A DNA stretch of 64,000 nucleotides from Mesorhizobium sophorae. GTDB lineage: Bacteria > Pseudomonadota > Alphaproteobacteria > Rhizobiales > Rhizobiaceae. The translations under genes and the position numbers were made by a program. Each line of letters begins with the position of its first letter. Position 1 is the first letter of the stretch. Of the stretch, positions 1 to 7,793 are shown piece by piece. The stretch lies in the NCBI RefSeq assembly GCF_002270415.1, contig NZ_NNRI01000017.1:310001-374000 (forward strand). Direction: 5' to 3'. Below the pieces are notes generated by a model. That model did not search any database and was not told where the DNA came from. It worked only from the letters and a program-made list of their open reading frames with translations.

Positions 1-838
1 CGGACAGGGCAGTGACCGAGAACATCATGGTCCTGCCATCGGCATGAGGGAACTCGCGTGGCGCAACGGAGCCGGCGCGGATCTCTTCGAGCCGGGTGGC
101 AAGGTAGCGCTGCCATTGCTGTTCGTCGATATCGCCATAGATGCCGTTGCGGCGGTTGAGTTCCATCAACAGGCTGAACGGGGCGCCGACGGTCACGGCA
201 CCGTCCGGGATCCTGGAGAGGTCGCGATAGGCCTTGTTGACGATCAGCGTATCGAGCCTCGCGTCAAGAAGCACGACGCCCATGTGCATGGCGTCCATCG
301 TCCGCTCGAGATCGGCAAGATGCTGGACGGGTTCGCTATCCGCCGCAGGCTTCCGCTCCAGGGTCCCGAAGGCGCCGGCCAGCGCCGTGACGTTGCGGCC
401 AATGCCGCGATAGCCGGCAAATCCTCCCTCGCCATCGAACCTTGGAAAGCCCGACGTCAAGATCCAGCGGCAATCGGCGCGGCCGCCTTTCAGCTCATGC
501 ACGAAGTCGCGAAACGGCCGATGCGCCTGCAGATCCGCCAGATGCGCGGCACCGCTGCGGTCGCCGTTCAGGACCTGGTCGAGGAAGTCGAAGCGGAACC
601 GGCCAAGCACATCAGCCGGATCGATACCGGTGGCTGCCTGGTAGTTTTGCGAGAGCCAGGAGAAGCGCAGTTCGGCGTCGGTCTCCCAGACCCAGTCCGA
701 ACCGGCTTCGACCAGCTGGCGAAGCGTGTCGGTGGAATCCCTGTCCGCAGGGGACGGTAATGCAGCGTCGCCATGCGCTGCCGATTTGCGAGGCTCGCGC
801 TTGCCGCGCGCGCCGATTGTGTCGTCCGCTTCCGCCAT
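1..838 (-). CDS. PAS-domain sensor protein, 3' part outside window
   Basis: This frame runs open from an ATG at 838 to the left edge, so 279 codons are visible and the C-terminal output domain is missing. Residues around 40-150 form a PAS fold (WVWETDAELRFSWLSQNYQ, then a GYRGIGRNVT end). A second PAS of the PAS_7 type follows near residue 185 (MGVVLLDARLDTLIVNKAYR). In rhizobia such tandem PAS proteins usually end in a histidine kinase or a GGDEF/EAL domain; which applies here cannot be seen. No membrane segment precedes the first PAS, so it is probably cytoplasmic. A CtrA-like site lies 70-86 bp upstream. Confidence 0.8.
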   Translation of the reverse strand, partial: MAEADDTIGARGKREPRKSAAHGDAALPSPADRDSTDTLRQLVEAGSDWVWETDAELRFSWLSQNYQAATGIDPADVLGRFRFDFLDQVLNGDRSGAAHLADLQAHRPFRDFVHELKGGRADCRWILTSGFPRFDGEGGFAGYRGIGRNVTALAGAFGTLERKPAADSEPVQHLADLERTMDAMHMGVVLLDARLDTLIVNKAYRDLSRIPDGAVTVGAPFSLLMELNRRNGIYGDIDEQQWQRYLATRLEEIRAGSVAPREFPHADGRTMMFSVTALS

Positions 839-907
839 GCCGTCCCACCCGAAAACCAAGGCCGAACCCTCCCCCGCGGTTCGTCGCCGGAATGTGCCCG
901 ACAAGCA

Positions 908-924
908 TTAACGATCCGCTAACC
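908..924 (-). promoter_or_regulatory. candidate CtrA-type site upstream of the PAS sensor gene
   Basis: TTAA, seven bases, then CTAACC: one mismatch from the alphaproteobacterial CtrA box TTAA-N7-TTAAC. It lies about 70 bp upstream of the PAS protein start. CTAACC (919-924) also forms an inverted repeat with GGTTAG (934-939). Short AT-rich words are rare in this GC-rich DNA, but the match is not proof of binding. Confidence 0.3.
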
Positions 925-1024
925 TTAATGGGCGGTTAGATATTTCGGCCGACACGGCCTGCGTTGTTCCGCCGGCTTGCCGGCAGGATTGAAGCCGCTA
1001 TATAAGCTCCAAGGGATATTGCGG

Positions 1025-1372
1025 ATGGTTGGACGGACTTTGCCTTGTTTCATGGGGCTGATGCTGCTTTTCGGCAGCGGCTGCTCGCGCACCTATGACG
1101 GCACCGTGGTCATCCCGAGGCCGCTCGATGTCAGGCGTTTCTGGGATCGGCCGCCACCGCGTGTCGAATACGAGCAGGTTGAAGACGGCGCCTTTCCGGT
1201 GGCGCCGCAGCCGCCGCAGCGATTTTCCGAGCGCAGGGTGGTGACCCATGCCCCGCCAAGACGGCACCGGACGAGGGTCTCGACACCGCCTTCCTCACCT
1301 GAACCGGCGAAGCTGCTGACGTGCAGAAACGTCACCGAGCCCGGCAAGAGAGCTCGCATGGTCTGCGAATAG
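1025..1372 (+). CDS. small predicted lipoprotein, unknown function
   Basis: A 115-residue protein begins with a short basic segment and a hydrophobic stretch ending in LFGSGC, a good lipobox with the lipidated Cys at residue 20. It is therefore probably a membrane-anchored lipoprotein facing the periplasm. The mature part is rich in Pro and Arg and low in complexity; two further Cys occur near the C-terminus (LLTCRN and VCE end). I chose the ATG at 1025, preceded by AAGGGA, over an in-frame start at 977 because it places the signal peptide at the N-terminus. I recognise no domain. Confidence 0.6.
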   Translation: MVGRTLPCFMGLMLLFGSGCSRTYDGTVVIPRPLDVRRFWDRPPPRVEYEQVEDGAFPVAPQPPQRFSERRVVTHAPPRRHRTRVSTPPSSPEPAKLLTCRNVTEPGKRARMVCE

Positions 1373-1409
1373 CGATCGATTGGCAAATGCCTGTCAGCAA
1401 GCTCTGCGT

Positions 1410-1646
1410 TCAGAGCGAGGCAGCGCCCTTTTTGGGTTCTCTCGCACCGAGCTTGTCGAGTGCGAGACGTACCTGACGCAAATCGTCCTGCCAGCCATCA
1501 TCGTCGCCCATCGGGCTCTCCGATGCAGCCCGCTGCAGCCCACGAGCCTCGGATTCGATCTCGCGCAGTTCAGCGATTTTCTGTTCGGTGGTCAGGGAGC
1601 CGTCTTCGACGATCTCCAGCACCCTCATTTCCCTGAACGTTGCCAT
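1410..1646 (-). CDS. small acidic hypothetical protein
   Basis: A 78-residue, charged, mostly helical-looking protein (MATFREMRVLEIVEDGSL start) without Cys or membrane segment. The start has a strong ribosome binding site (CAGGAG, 7-9 bases upstream), which is the main reason to accept it. The middle repeats EIE/EAR-like heptads compatible with a short coiled coil. No family recognised. It is convergent with the lipoprotein gene on its left and divergent from the 71-aa gene on its right. Confidence 0.55.
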   Translation of the reverse strand: MATFREMRVLEIVEDGSLTTEQKIAELREIESEARGLQRAASESPMGDDDGWQDDLRQVRLALDKLGAREPKKGAASL

Positions 1647-1798
1647 GGCGTTTCTCCTGGCTGATGTCGATCACAACGCCGTGAGCGTCCCTCTGTTCCA
1701 ACTGTCCTTGTGTTCCAGACCATCCTTTATTTGTGTTTGAGCTTGAAACCTTTGCCTGGGCTTCAGCGTTGAATGGGCCAGGAGAGAGGAGAACGCAG

Positions 1799-2014
1799 AT
1801 GTCGATCCACTTCACGGTTTCGGACCTGACAAGGAACCTGTTTCAGTCGCTGGGGCTGGATCACGAGCGTGCACCAAGGCCCCTCAATGCCGAGCAAAGC
1901 CTGTTGCTGGAATGTTATCTGGCCGGCCAGGTTCCGGAATCGGCCTGGAACGATTATGTCTTCGAGACGCCTGACCTTGCCCGGCATGCCGAGGCGAGGC
2001 GCAGTCACCACTGA
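1799..2014 (+). CDS. small hypothetical protein
   Basis: A 71-residue protein starting MSIHFTVSDLTRNLFQSLGL, with two AGGAG-like ribosome binding motifs just upstream; an in-frame start at 1733 lacks one. The sequence reads as a soluble helical protein with a conserved-looking C-terminal half (LLLECYLAGQVPESAW). I do not recognise the family. Codon use matches the neighbours. Confidence 0.5.
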   Translation: MSIHFTVSDLTRNLFQSLGLDHERAPRPLNAEQSLLLECYLAGQVPESAWNDYVFETPDLARHAEARRSHH

Positions 2015-2077
2015 ACCAGCATACGCCAAGAGCTGAGCGCACCGCCGTGGCAAGGCGGTTCCGGCTTCCCTGTCGCC

Positions 2078-2446
2078 TTACTTGGGAGACGTGAATTGCA
2101 ACGTGAACACGTTGCCGGCGACCCCTTGCGCCAGCTTCGACGAGAAGGTCAGGGGCAGGCAATTCTGCAAGGCCGTCGTAGCCGCGTCGACAAATGATTT
2201 TTTCGCCTTGGCGTCGCCGTTCACATGGATGGCTGTCGGCCTCGGGGGGCCGATCAGCGTGCCGTCCCGCTTGAAGCTGAAGCTCAAGGTAATGCTGGCA
2301 GTTCCGGCATCCGCCGGCGGCGTCCAGCATGCCTGGATCGCAGCCCCGACATCGCTCATGGTGTTGAGTTCAGCGGCATTTGAAGGATGAACGGCGCCTG
2401 CCAGCATCATCCCCGCAACCACAGCCTGCCTCGCAACGCTTTTCAT
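2078..2446 (-). CDS. secreted TonB-C-terminal-like protein
   Basis: A 122-residue protein with a signal peptide (MKSVARQAVVAGMMLAGAV, cleavage likely after NAA near residue 25). The mature part carries ACW near residue 39, SITLSFSFKRDGTLIG in the middle, and ALQNCLPLTF near the C-terminus, resembling the beta-strand pattern of TonB/TolA C-terminal domains, with two Cys that may form a disulfide. Many rhizobial periplasmic proteins of this type are annotated as TonB-like. I chose the start at 2446 because it opens the signal peptide; an upstream frame to 2527 is not signal-like. Confidence 0.6.
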   Translation of the reverse strand: MKSVARQAVVAGMMLAGAVHPSNAAELNTMSDVGAAIQACWTPPADAGTASITLSFSFKRDGTLIGPPRPTAIHVNGDAKAKKSFVDAATTALQNCLPLTFSSKLAQGVAGNVFTLQFTSPK

Positions 2447-2567
2447 CGCCAGCCCTCGTCTCACTCCTGACCGGCAGTCCATGCCGACTGCCGAAATGGA
2501 TGGTAAGGCCAACGCCGGCAATGACAATATCTCTGGGCAAAAAGTTGACGCCGAAAATGCGACACCG

Positions 2568-2631
2568 GAGCAATTCCAGGAAAGGTGTGAAACGGGTTTT
2601 CCGTCTGGAATGCGTTAAAACAAGAAGATAG
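2568..2631. repeat. RIME-like dispersed intergenic repeat, copy A
   Basis: Shares the string GAGCAATTCCAGGAAA and the following GTGTGAAACGG-GTTTTCCGTC-GGAAT pattern with copies at 7656-7781, 20384-20476 and 24209-24290. The two halves form an imperfect inverted repeat. It is a shorter copy lacking the GAACCGCTCT end. Confidence 0.7.
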
Positions 2632-2657
2632 GACGTCACGTCGACAGTGAGCGAAAG

Positions 2658-2685
2658 CAAAAAGGCCGGCATTGCGCCGACCTTT
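2658..2685 (-). terminator. rho-independent terminator after the VOC-GST operon
   Basis: An imperfect stem (AAAGGCCGGC with GCCGACCTTT) gives a GC-rich hairpin followed on the minus strand by a run of T. It lies about 100 bp downstream of the GST stop. Confidence 0.5.
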
Positions 2686-2752
2686 CCTTCCACCTCGGCG
2701 CCAGTACATCCGTGGTCGCGGGGTGAATTATCGGCAGTAGACAGGGCTTTGG

Positions 2753-2768
2753 TTAACGAATCCTTAAC
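2753..2768. promoter_or_regulatory. perfect CtrA consensus TTAA-N7-TTAAC
   Basis: The word TTAACGAATCCTTAAC matches the CtrA box exactly and sits inside a GGTTAA/TTAACC inverted repeat. The nearest downstream start on the minus strand is at 2446, over 300 bp away, so the target is unclear. Confidence 0.3.
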
Positions 2769-2786
2769 CTCGGGCCCCCTTTAACC

Positions 2787-3620
2787 TCAGGCCTTGGCTT
2801 GCGATCTCACATAGGCGATGTAGCCGCGCACGTCGCCGGCAGGCTCGGCGTACGCCTTGCCGAGCTTCTTCTCGATCGCCGCCATATACTCCTTGGCCCA
2901 TTTGGGCAGAGGATAATCGACGACCGCCAGGAACTCGAGCGTCGCCGCCAGGCGGATGTCGGCGATCGACGGGTTCTTGCCGCCGATGAACGGCTTGCCG
3001 TCCCTGAAGAAACTGTGGAAGACCTCCAGCGGCTCGGCAATCGCGGCCATCGCTGCCTTCTGGGCTTCGGACTTCTTGTCGGGGTGGGCGTCGCTGTGGC
3101 CGACCTCGCCGGCATATTGCGGGAAGCCGAGGAACGGATAGGTTGCGCGCGCCACATAGGGGTAGAGCGTACCGACCAGATAGAACATGGCACTGTCGAT
3201 CATCGCCCGCTTGGCCGGCGCCTTGGGATAGAATTTCTCCAGCCCGTGCTTGTTCGCCAGATACTGCATGATGGCGCAGCTTTCCCACAACACGCCCCTG
3301 GGAAGGCCCTTGTCCTCGATCATTGGCGTCAAATGCGAGGGGTTTCGCGCCGTGAATTCGGGCGAGCGGGTGTGGCCCCAGGCATCGGTCTCGTCGGCGC
3401 CCAGCCCGGCCGCGCGCGCGAACACCCGAACGGTCATGTTGTTGACGCTGGGCTTCAGCATGCTCAGCTTCACGGCAGGTTTCTTAGCCGGCTTTGCCTT
3501 GGCCTTCGCAGCGGGCTTGGCAGCTGCCTTTACCGCCGGCTTTGCCGCCGCTTTCGCCGCCGGTTTTGCGGCTACCTTGGCCGCCGGGTTTTTCGCGCTC
3601 TTCGTTGCTGTCTTGGCCAT
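2787..3620 (-). CDS. glutathione S-transferase family protein with N-terminal KPAAK-repeat tail
   Basis: A 277-residue protein. Residues 1-50 consist of repeated Lys/Ala/Pro words (KPAAK, KPAVK, KAKAKP), like the C-terminal tail of histone H1 or AlgP-type proteins. From about residue 52 a GST-like protein follows: a thioredoxin-like N-domain (HLTPMIEDKGLPRGVLWESCAI) and an all-helical C-domain (PFIGGKNPSIADIRLAATLEF, the N-capping box SIADIRL). The likely role is glutathione-dependent conjugation or lyase chemistry; substrate unknown. It lies 21 bp downstream of a VOC gene in one operon. The basic tail is not part of the GST family and could bind nucleic acid or polyphosphate. Confidence 0.8.
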   Translation of the reverse strand: MAKTATKSAKNPAAKVAAKPAAKAAAKPAVKAAAKPAAKAKAKPAKKPAVKLSMLKPSVNNMTVRVFARAAGLGADETDAWGHTRSPEFTARNPSHLTPMIEDKGLPRGVLWESCAIMQYLANKHGLEKFYPKAPAKRAMIDSAMFYLVGTLYPYVARATYPFLGFPQYAGEVGHSDAHPDKKSEAQKAAMAAIAEPLEVFHSFFRDGKPFIGGKNPSIADIRLAATLEFLAVVDYPLPKWAKEYMAAIEKKLGKAYAEPAGDVRGYIAYVRSQAKA

Positions 3621-3641
3621 TTGTTCCTCCCTCTGGTTTGT

Positions 3642-4223
3642 TCAGTATGGGTTCTTCGGTGCCCGGTCGTCCGACAAGGTTGCGCGGGAACGCTCTACGA
3701 GCGCCTGGATCGCATCGGCGAGATGCACTTCCGCAATGTTGTAGTCGCCGCGAGCGACACGCAGCCTGTGCGCTTCCATCAGCACGTCGGCATGGGTGAA
3801 GCCGGCCGGCGGCTCGAAGCGGTAGGAGGCAAGCTCGATCAGCAGGCCGAGCGGATCCTCGAAATAGATCGAATCCATGAAGCCGCGATCCTTGACGCCG
3901 CTGTGCTTGATGCCGCGTTCGTCGAGCCGGCCAACCGCCTGCAGGAACGTGACGCGCGACACCGAAAAGGCGATGTGGTGGACGCAACCCGGATCGGTCG
4001 GCGTGCGTCGCTTCTCCGGCGTACGACTCTCATCGGTGAAGATGGTGATCAGCCGGCCGTCGCCCGGATCGAAATAGAGGTGGCTCTCTTTTGCCTTGTC
4101 GAGGTTGGGTTGCTCGAAAATGAACGGCATGCCGAGCACGCCTTCCCAAAAATCGATCGAGGTCTGCCGCCCGGCGCCGACCAGCGTGATGTGATGCACG
4201 CCCTGCGATTGCAGTTTCTGCAT
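3642..4223 (-). CDS. VOC family (glyoxalase/dioxygenase superfamily) protein
   Basis: A 193-residue protein with an N-terminal VOC module (VHHITLVGAGRQTSIDFWEG) and a second half starting VHHIAFSV and ending with the metal-site Glu pattern LGLLIELASYRFEPP. VHH in each half plus Glu in LLIELAS fits the metal-ligand set of glyoxalase/extradiol-type enzymes. The substrate is unknown. The ATG at 4223 is chosen because GGGAGGAAGG precedes it; the open frame extends to 4361 without a better start. The GST gene follows 21 bp downstream, so the pair may handle a glutathione adduct. Confidence 0.75.
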   Translation of the reverse strand: MQKLQSQGVHHITLVGAGRQTSIDFWEGVLGMPFIFEQPNLDKAKESHLYFDPGDGRLITIFTDESRTPEKRRTPTDPGCVHHIAFSVSRVTFLQAVGRLDERGIKHSGVKDRGFMDSIYFEDPLGLLIELASYRFEPPAGFTHADVLMEAHRLRVARGDYNIAEVHLADAIQALVERSRATLSDDRAPKNPY

Positions 4224-4374
4224 TGGCCTTCCTCCCCGCGCGGCATCAACGCACCCGGCGTTCTGCGCGCCGCTTGAGCCGTGCCTTAGGATCCACGCCG
4301 CAATGCTAATGCAATCGGCCCCGCTGCGCCAGAAGCGACGAGCGTAGCCGAGATCGGACAACTGGTGGAGAGAG

Positions 4375-4449
4375 TGGTACGCCCAAGGGGAATCGAACCC
4401 CTGTTCCCGCCGTGAGAGGGCGGTGTCCTGACCGCTAGACGATGGGCGC
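4375..4449 (-). tRNA. tRNA-Glu (anticodon CTC)
   Basis: The minus strand folds as a standard cloverleaf. The acceptor arms are GCGCCCA and TGGGCGT. The anticodon stem is CCGCC/GGCGG with loop CTCTCAC, giving anticodon CTC. The T arm contains GGTTCGATTCC. The discriminator A and CCA end (4375-4377) are encoded. It reads GAG codons. Confidence 0.95.
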
Positions 4450-4539
4450 GTTCAAGAACCGGCGATATAGGCTGACGGCTGGAAAAAAGCAACTGGGCTT
4501 CGCCGGCTTTGTCGTATCGAGGAAAGGCCGGCCGCAAGC

Positions 4540-4947
4540 CTACCGTTTCGGCTCGATCAGGTCCCAGAGATTGCCATGCAGATCGGCGAAAACCGCGACC
4601 GTGCCATAGGGCTCGAAGCGCGGCGGCTCGCGGAATTCGACGCCCTTCTCCAGCATCGCTGCATGGTCGCGGGCAAAATCGTCGGTTTCGAGAAACAGAA
4701 AGACCCGGCCGCCAGTCTGGTTGCCGATTCTTTTCTCCTGTGCCTCGTCGGAGGCCTCGGCCAGCAGCAGCCTCGCGCCCTGCCCGTCGGCCGGCGCCAC
4801 CGTGACCCAGCGCTTGCCGGCGCCGAGATCGACATCCTCGATGAGCAGGAAACCCAGCTGCTCGACATACCAGGCAATCGCCTCGTCATAGTTGGCGACG
4901 ACCAGTGCGACGGTCGCGACGCGACGATGTTCGGCGAACCCGGTCAT
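4540..4947 (-). CDS. VOC family protein (single glyoxalase module)
   Basis: A 135-residue single-module VOC protein: RVATVALVVANYDEAIAWYV at the start, LGFLLIEDVDLG, RVFLFLETDDFARDHAAM, and a final NLWDLIEP carrying the conserved C-terminal metal-ligand-type residue. Proteins of this size are common stand-alone lactoylglutathione-lyase relatives that act as dimers; the reaction is unknown. It lies just downstream of DUF gene 4996-5379 on the same strand (48-bp gap), so the two may be co-transcribed. Confidence 0.75.
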   Translation of the reverse strand: MTGFAEHRRVATVALVVANYDEAIAWYVEQLGFLLIEDVDLGAGKRWVTVAPADGQGARLLLAEASDEAQEKRIGNQTGGRVFLFLETDDFARDHAAMLEKGVEFREPPRFEPYGTVAVFADLHGNLWDLIEPKR

Positions 4948-4995
4948 CCCTTAAGCCTTGCTCATTGTTGCCGACGCTCTTTTGTCGCGGCCCGC

Positions 4996-5379
4996 TCATT
5001 TGTTGCGAATTGCAAAGCGGCCGATCATCCGGCGCTCTGTCATGTCGTAGACGAAGATCGTGCGGCTGCCGTCGGCAAGCTCGGTGTCTATGGACACGCG
5101 GTTGCCGGACAGCGACTGGCTGACCAGCTTGGCCCCGACCGGCAGCACGATGTCGCCGCTGACTGGCTCGCCGGCCGGCATCTGGATGTCGCCGGCCAGC
5201 GGCGGGTTCGCCGGCGGCGCGTTGCGCGCTTTGTAGACAAGGGCGCCGATCACCACCATAAGGGCAAGGAACAGCAGGCCGAGATTGATCCCGACGAAGC
5301 GGACGAGTTTCCTGCGCACCTTTTCGACCTCGGGGTCGAGCGGTTTCTCCTGATCTTCCTCGGCAATTGGGCTGGCCAT
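4996..5379 (-). CDS. conserved single-pass membrane protein next to rluD
   Basis: A 127-residue protein: an acidic cytoplasmic N-terminus (residues 1-30), one transmembrane segment (FVGINLGLLFLALMVVIGAL, about residues 29-48), then an exported beta-rich domain ending TIFVYDMTERRMIGRFAIRN. Rhizobial genomes usually keep this gene divergent from rluD. I chose ATG 5379; an upstream TTG at 5406 would overlap the rluD start. The function is unknown. Confidence 0.65.
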   Translation of the reverse strand: MASPIAEEDQEKPLDPEVEKVRRKLVRFVGINLGLLFLALMVVIGALVYKARNAPPANPPLAGDIQMPAGEPVSGDIVLPVGAKLVSQSLSGNRVSIDTELADGSRTIFVYDMTERRMIGRFAIRNK

Positions 5380-5405
5380 GGCAAATAGTCCGGAACGGTT
5401 TTTCA

Positions 5406-6461
5406 ATGAGCGCTCATAGCGAAGAGGCCCCTGAATTGATAGAGGACCAATTCATAGCGACGGCGCCCACCGTGCTGGTGGCGGGCGCGGATGCGGCCGG
5501 TCAGCGCCTCGACCAATGGCTGGCTGCGAGCCTCGGCCCGGATATGTCGCGCAGCCGCGTGCAGATGCTGATCAGGCAGGGCGCGGTTTCGATTAACGGC
5601 AAGCCGGTCGACGAGACCAAACGCAAGATGACGCCGGGCGAAAGCGTCTCGGTCGCCATGCCGGAGCCGCAACCGGCGGAGCCACAGGGCGAGAACATCG
5701 CACTCGATGTGCTCTATGAAGACGACGAACTGATCGTCATCAACAAGCCGGCTGGCCTTGTCGTGCATCCCGGCGCCGGCAATTGGACCGGCACGCTGGT
5801 CAACGCGCTGATCCATCATTGCGGCGACAGCCTTTCCGGCATCGGCGGCGTGCGCCGTCCGGGCATCGTTCACCGCCTCGACAAGGAGACCAGCGGCGTC
5901 ATGGTGGTCGCCAAGACCGATCGCGCCCACAAGTCGCTGTCCGAAGCCTTCGCCGATCACGGCCTGACCGGCGATCTCGAACGCGCCTATCTGGCTTTGG
6001 TCTGGGGCATACCGCAGCGGCCGACGGGCACGGTCGACGCGCCGCTCGGCCGCGCCGCCGACCGCGTGCGCCGCGCCGTGGTGCCGGAAGGACGCGACGA
6101 CGCCCGTCATGCCGTCACCCACTTTGCCGTGCGGGAGCGCTTCGGCGTCGATCAGCAGGAATTCGCCACGGCCAGCCTGGTCGAATGCCGGCTCGAGACC
6201 GGTCGCACCCACCAGATCCGCGTCCACATGGCGCATATCGGCCATCCGGTGATCGGCGACCCCGACTATGGCCAGGCCTTCCGCACCAAGGCCAACCGGC
6301 TGCCCGAACCGCTGAAAAGCCAGGTCAAGGCATTTTCCCGGCAAGCTTTGCATGCCTGGCTGCTTGCATTTCGCCACCCGACTACCCATCTAACGATGAG
6401 GTTCGAGGCGCCGATACCGAGGGACATGGAGGAACTCGTCGGCGGTTTCCGCAAGCTCTGA
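5406..6461 (+). CDS. rluD: 23S rRNA pseudouridine synthase, RluA/RluD family
   Basis: A 351-residue enzyme that isomerises uridine to pseudouridine in 23S rRNA; RluD-type members act on helix 69. An S4 RNA-binding domain lies at about residues 30-90 (RLDQWLAASLGPDMSRSRVQ). The catalytic motif HRLDKETSG has its Asp at residue 159, and GRTHQIRVHM lies further on. Length is normal for the family. ATG 5406 is chosen because it begins an acidic N-terminal leader; a longer in-frame start at 5367 runs into the divergent gene. It precedes rpoH, as in other rhizobia. Confidence 0.9.
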   Translation: MSAHSEEAPELIEDQFIATAPTVLVAGADAAGQRLDQWLAASLGPDMSRSRVQMLIRQGAVSINGKPVDETKRKMTPGESVSVAMPEPQPAEPQGENIALDVLYEDDELIVINKPAGLVVHPGAGNWTGTLVNALIHHCGDSLSGIGGVRRPGIVHRLDKETSGVMVVAKTDRAHKSLSEAFADHGLTGDLERAYLALVWGIPQRPTGTVDAPLGRAADRVRRAVVPEGRDDARHAVTHFAVRERFGVDQQEFATASLVECRLETGRTHQIRVHMAHIGHPVIGDPDYGQAFRTKANRLPEPLKSQVKAFSRQALHAWLLAFRHPTTHLTMRFEAPIPRDMEELVGGFRKL

Positions 6462-6672
6462 ACCGGTCACCAACAAGCTTCAAGCTAGCCATCAAAAAAC
6501 CTGACTGGCATTGTTCACTTCAGCGTGACACACTGTTTCGTGTTGAACAAATGCCTGTCTTTTCTGGTTTTGTTCCTGTATACATCTGATGTCGCGGGCG
6601 AGCCTTTTGGTGCTCGCGTCACATGCCCGCCGCGTTTCGGGGGCATCACTCCAATAGAGAGGGGGCGCTATC

Positions 6673-7584
6673 ATGGCCCAGTCACTACCCAGCATTGTTT
6701 CCGGCGAAGGCGGCCTCAGCCGCTACCTGGAAGAAATCCGCCGCTTTCCCATGCTGCAGCCGCAGGAAGAGTACATGCTCGCCAAGCGTTATGCCGAGCA
6801 TGAGGACACCACGGCCGCACACAAGCTTGTAACCAGCCACCTTCGGCTCGTCGCCAAGATCGCCATGGGCTATCGCGGCTACGGCCTGCCGATCGGCGAG
6901 GTGATCTCGGAAGGCAATGTCGGCCTGATGCAGGCCGTCAAGAAATTCGAACCGGAGCGCGGCTTCCGCCTCGCGACTTATGCCATGTGGTGGATCAAGG
7001 CCTCGATCCAGGAGTACATCCTGCGCTCGTGGAGCCTGGTCAAGATGGGCACGACCGCCAACCAGAAGCGCCTGTTCTTCAACCTGCGCAAGGTGAAGGG
7101 CAAGATCCAGGCGCTGGATGACGGCGACCTCAAGCCCGACCAGATCGCCGAGATCGCCACAAGGCTGAACGTTTCCGAAGCCGAAGTGGTGTCAATGAAC
7201 CGCCGCCTGTCGGGCGACGCCTCGCTCAATGCCCCGATCCGGGCGAGCGAAGGCGAATCCGGCGAATGGCAGGACTGGCTGGTCGACGACCATGAAAGCC
7301 AGGAAGAGATGCTGATCGAGCAGGACGAGCTGGAAAACCGGCGCGGCATGCTGTCGGGCGCTCTTGCCGTGCTCAACGAGCGCGAGCGGCGCATCTTCGA
7401 GGCTCGTCGCCTCGCCGAGGAGCCGCTGACCCTGGAAGAGCTGTCGGCCGAGTTCGACATCAGCCGCGAGCGCGTGCGCCAGATCGAGGTGCGCGCCTTC
7501 GAGAAGGTGCAGGACGCGGTCAAGGCCGCCGCCAAACGCCAGACCCAGGCGCTGCGCACCATCGAGGCACAGCCGGCGGCTTAA
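6673..7584 (+). CDS. rpoH: heat-shock sigma factor RpoH (sigma-32)
   Basis: A 303-residue sigma-70 family protein of group RpoH. Region 1.2/2 includes SRYLEEIRRFPMLQPQEEY and the -10-binding segment ending YAMWWIKASIQEYILRSWSL. The RpoH box NQKRLFFNLRK, specific to sigma-32, is at about residues 130-140. Region 4 ends with SRERVRQIEVRAFEKVQ. It directs transcription of chaperone and protease genes. Rhizobia usually have two rpoH genes; position beside rluD suggests the rpoH1 type (inference). The 210-bp leader has a small hairpin (6598-6617), but I see no clear sigma-70 promoter. A strong terminator follows. Confidence 0.95.
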   Translation: MAQSLPSIVSGEGGLSRYLEEIRRFPMLQPQEEYMLAKRYAEHEDTTAAHKLVTSHLRLVAKIAMGYRGYGLPIGEVISEGNVGLMQAVKKFEPERGFRLATYAMWWIKASIQEYILRSWSLVKMGTTANQKRLFFNLRKVKGKIQALDDGDLKPDQIAEIATRLNVSEAEVVSMNRRLSGDASLNAPIRASEGESGEWQDWLVDDHESQEEMLIEQDELENRRGMLSGALAVLNERERRIFEARRLAEEPLTLEELSAEFDISRERVRQIEVRAFEKVQDAVKAAAKRQTQALRTIEAQPAA

Positions 7585-7607
7585 GGCTAGCTCGGCAACA
7601 AAAATAC

Positions 7608-7642
7608 AAAGGCGGCGTCAGGAAACTGACGCCGCCTTTTTT
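7608..7642 (+). terminator. rho-independent terminator of rpoH
   Basis: A perfect 14-bp stem (AAAGGCGGCGTCAG with CTGACGCCGCCTTT) closes a GAAA loop and is followed by T residues. It begins 24 bp after the rpoH stop. Confidence 0.92.
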
Positions 7643-7655
7643 GTAGCGCTGTCGA

Positions 7656-7781
7656 GAGCAATTCCAGGAAAAGTGTGAAACGGTTTTCCCGGGAAAAGCG
7701 CGTAGCGCTTTCCCTCAGGGAATTGCGTCAAATCAAAGAGATAGAGCGGTTCGGCGTTTCCGTTAAACGGTGAACCGCTCT
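7656..7781. repeat. RIME-like dispersed intergenic repeat, copy B (longest)
   Basis: Starts GAGCAATTCCAGGAAAAGTG and ends TGAACCGCTCT. It contains an internal insertion GGGAAAAGCGCGTAGCGCTTTCCC, split here as GGGAAAAGCG and CGTAGCGCTTTCCC, also seen in copy D. Several nested inverted repeats (GAGCGGTT/AACCGCTC) make it highly foldable. It fills the gap between rpoH and the metallo-hydrolase gene. Confidence 0.75.
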
Positions 7782-7793
7782 GGCGCCGTCAGG

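Larger units (their letters stand above)
2447..2786. other. 340-bp intergenic region with a repeat, a terminator and a CtrA-like box
   Basis: No coding signal was recognised. It holds a RIME-like repeat copy (2568-2631), a hairpin likely to terminate the GST operon (2658-2685), and a TTAA-N7-TTAAC box (2753-2768). Confidence 0.5.

Noticed and set aside
44..760. 238-codon plus-strand frame at the left edge
   Set aside because: Complement of the PAS-domain sensor, which has clear PAS motifs in the opposite strand.
6598..6617. Small hairpin in the rpoH leader considered as an RNA thermometer
   Set aside because: It is a 6-bp GC stem 55 bp from the start codon and does not cover the ribosome binding site.
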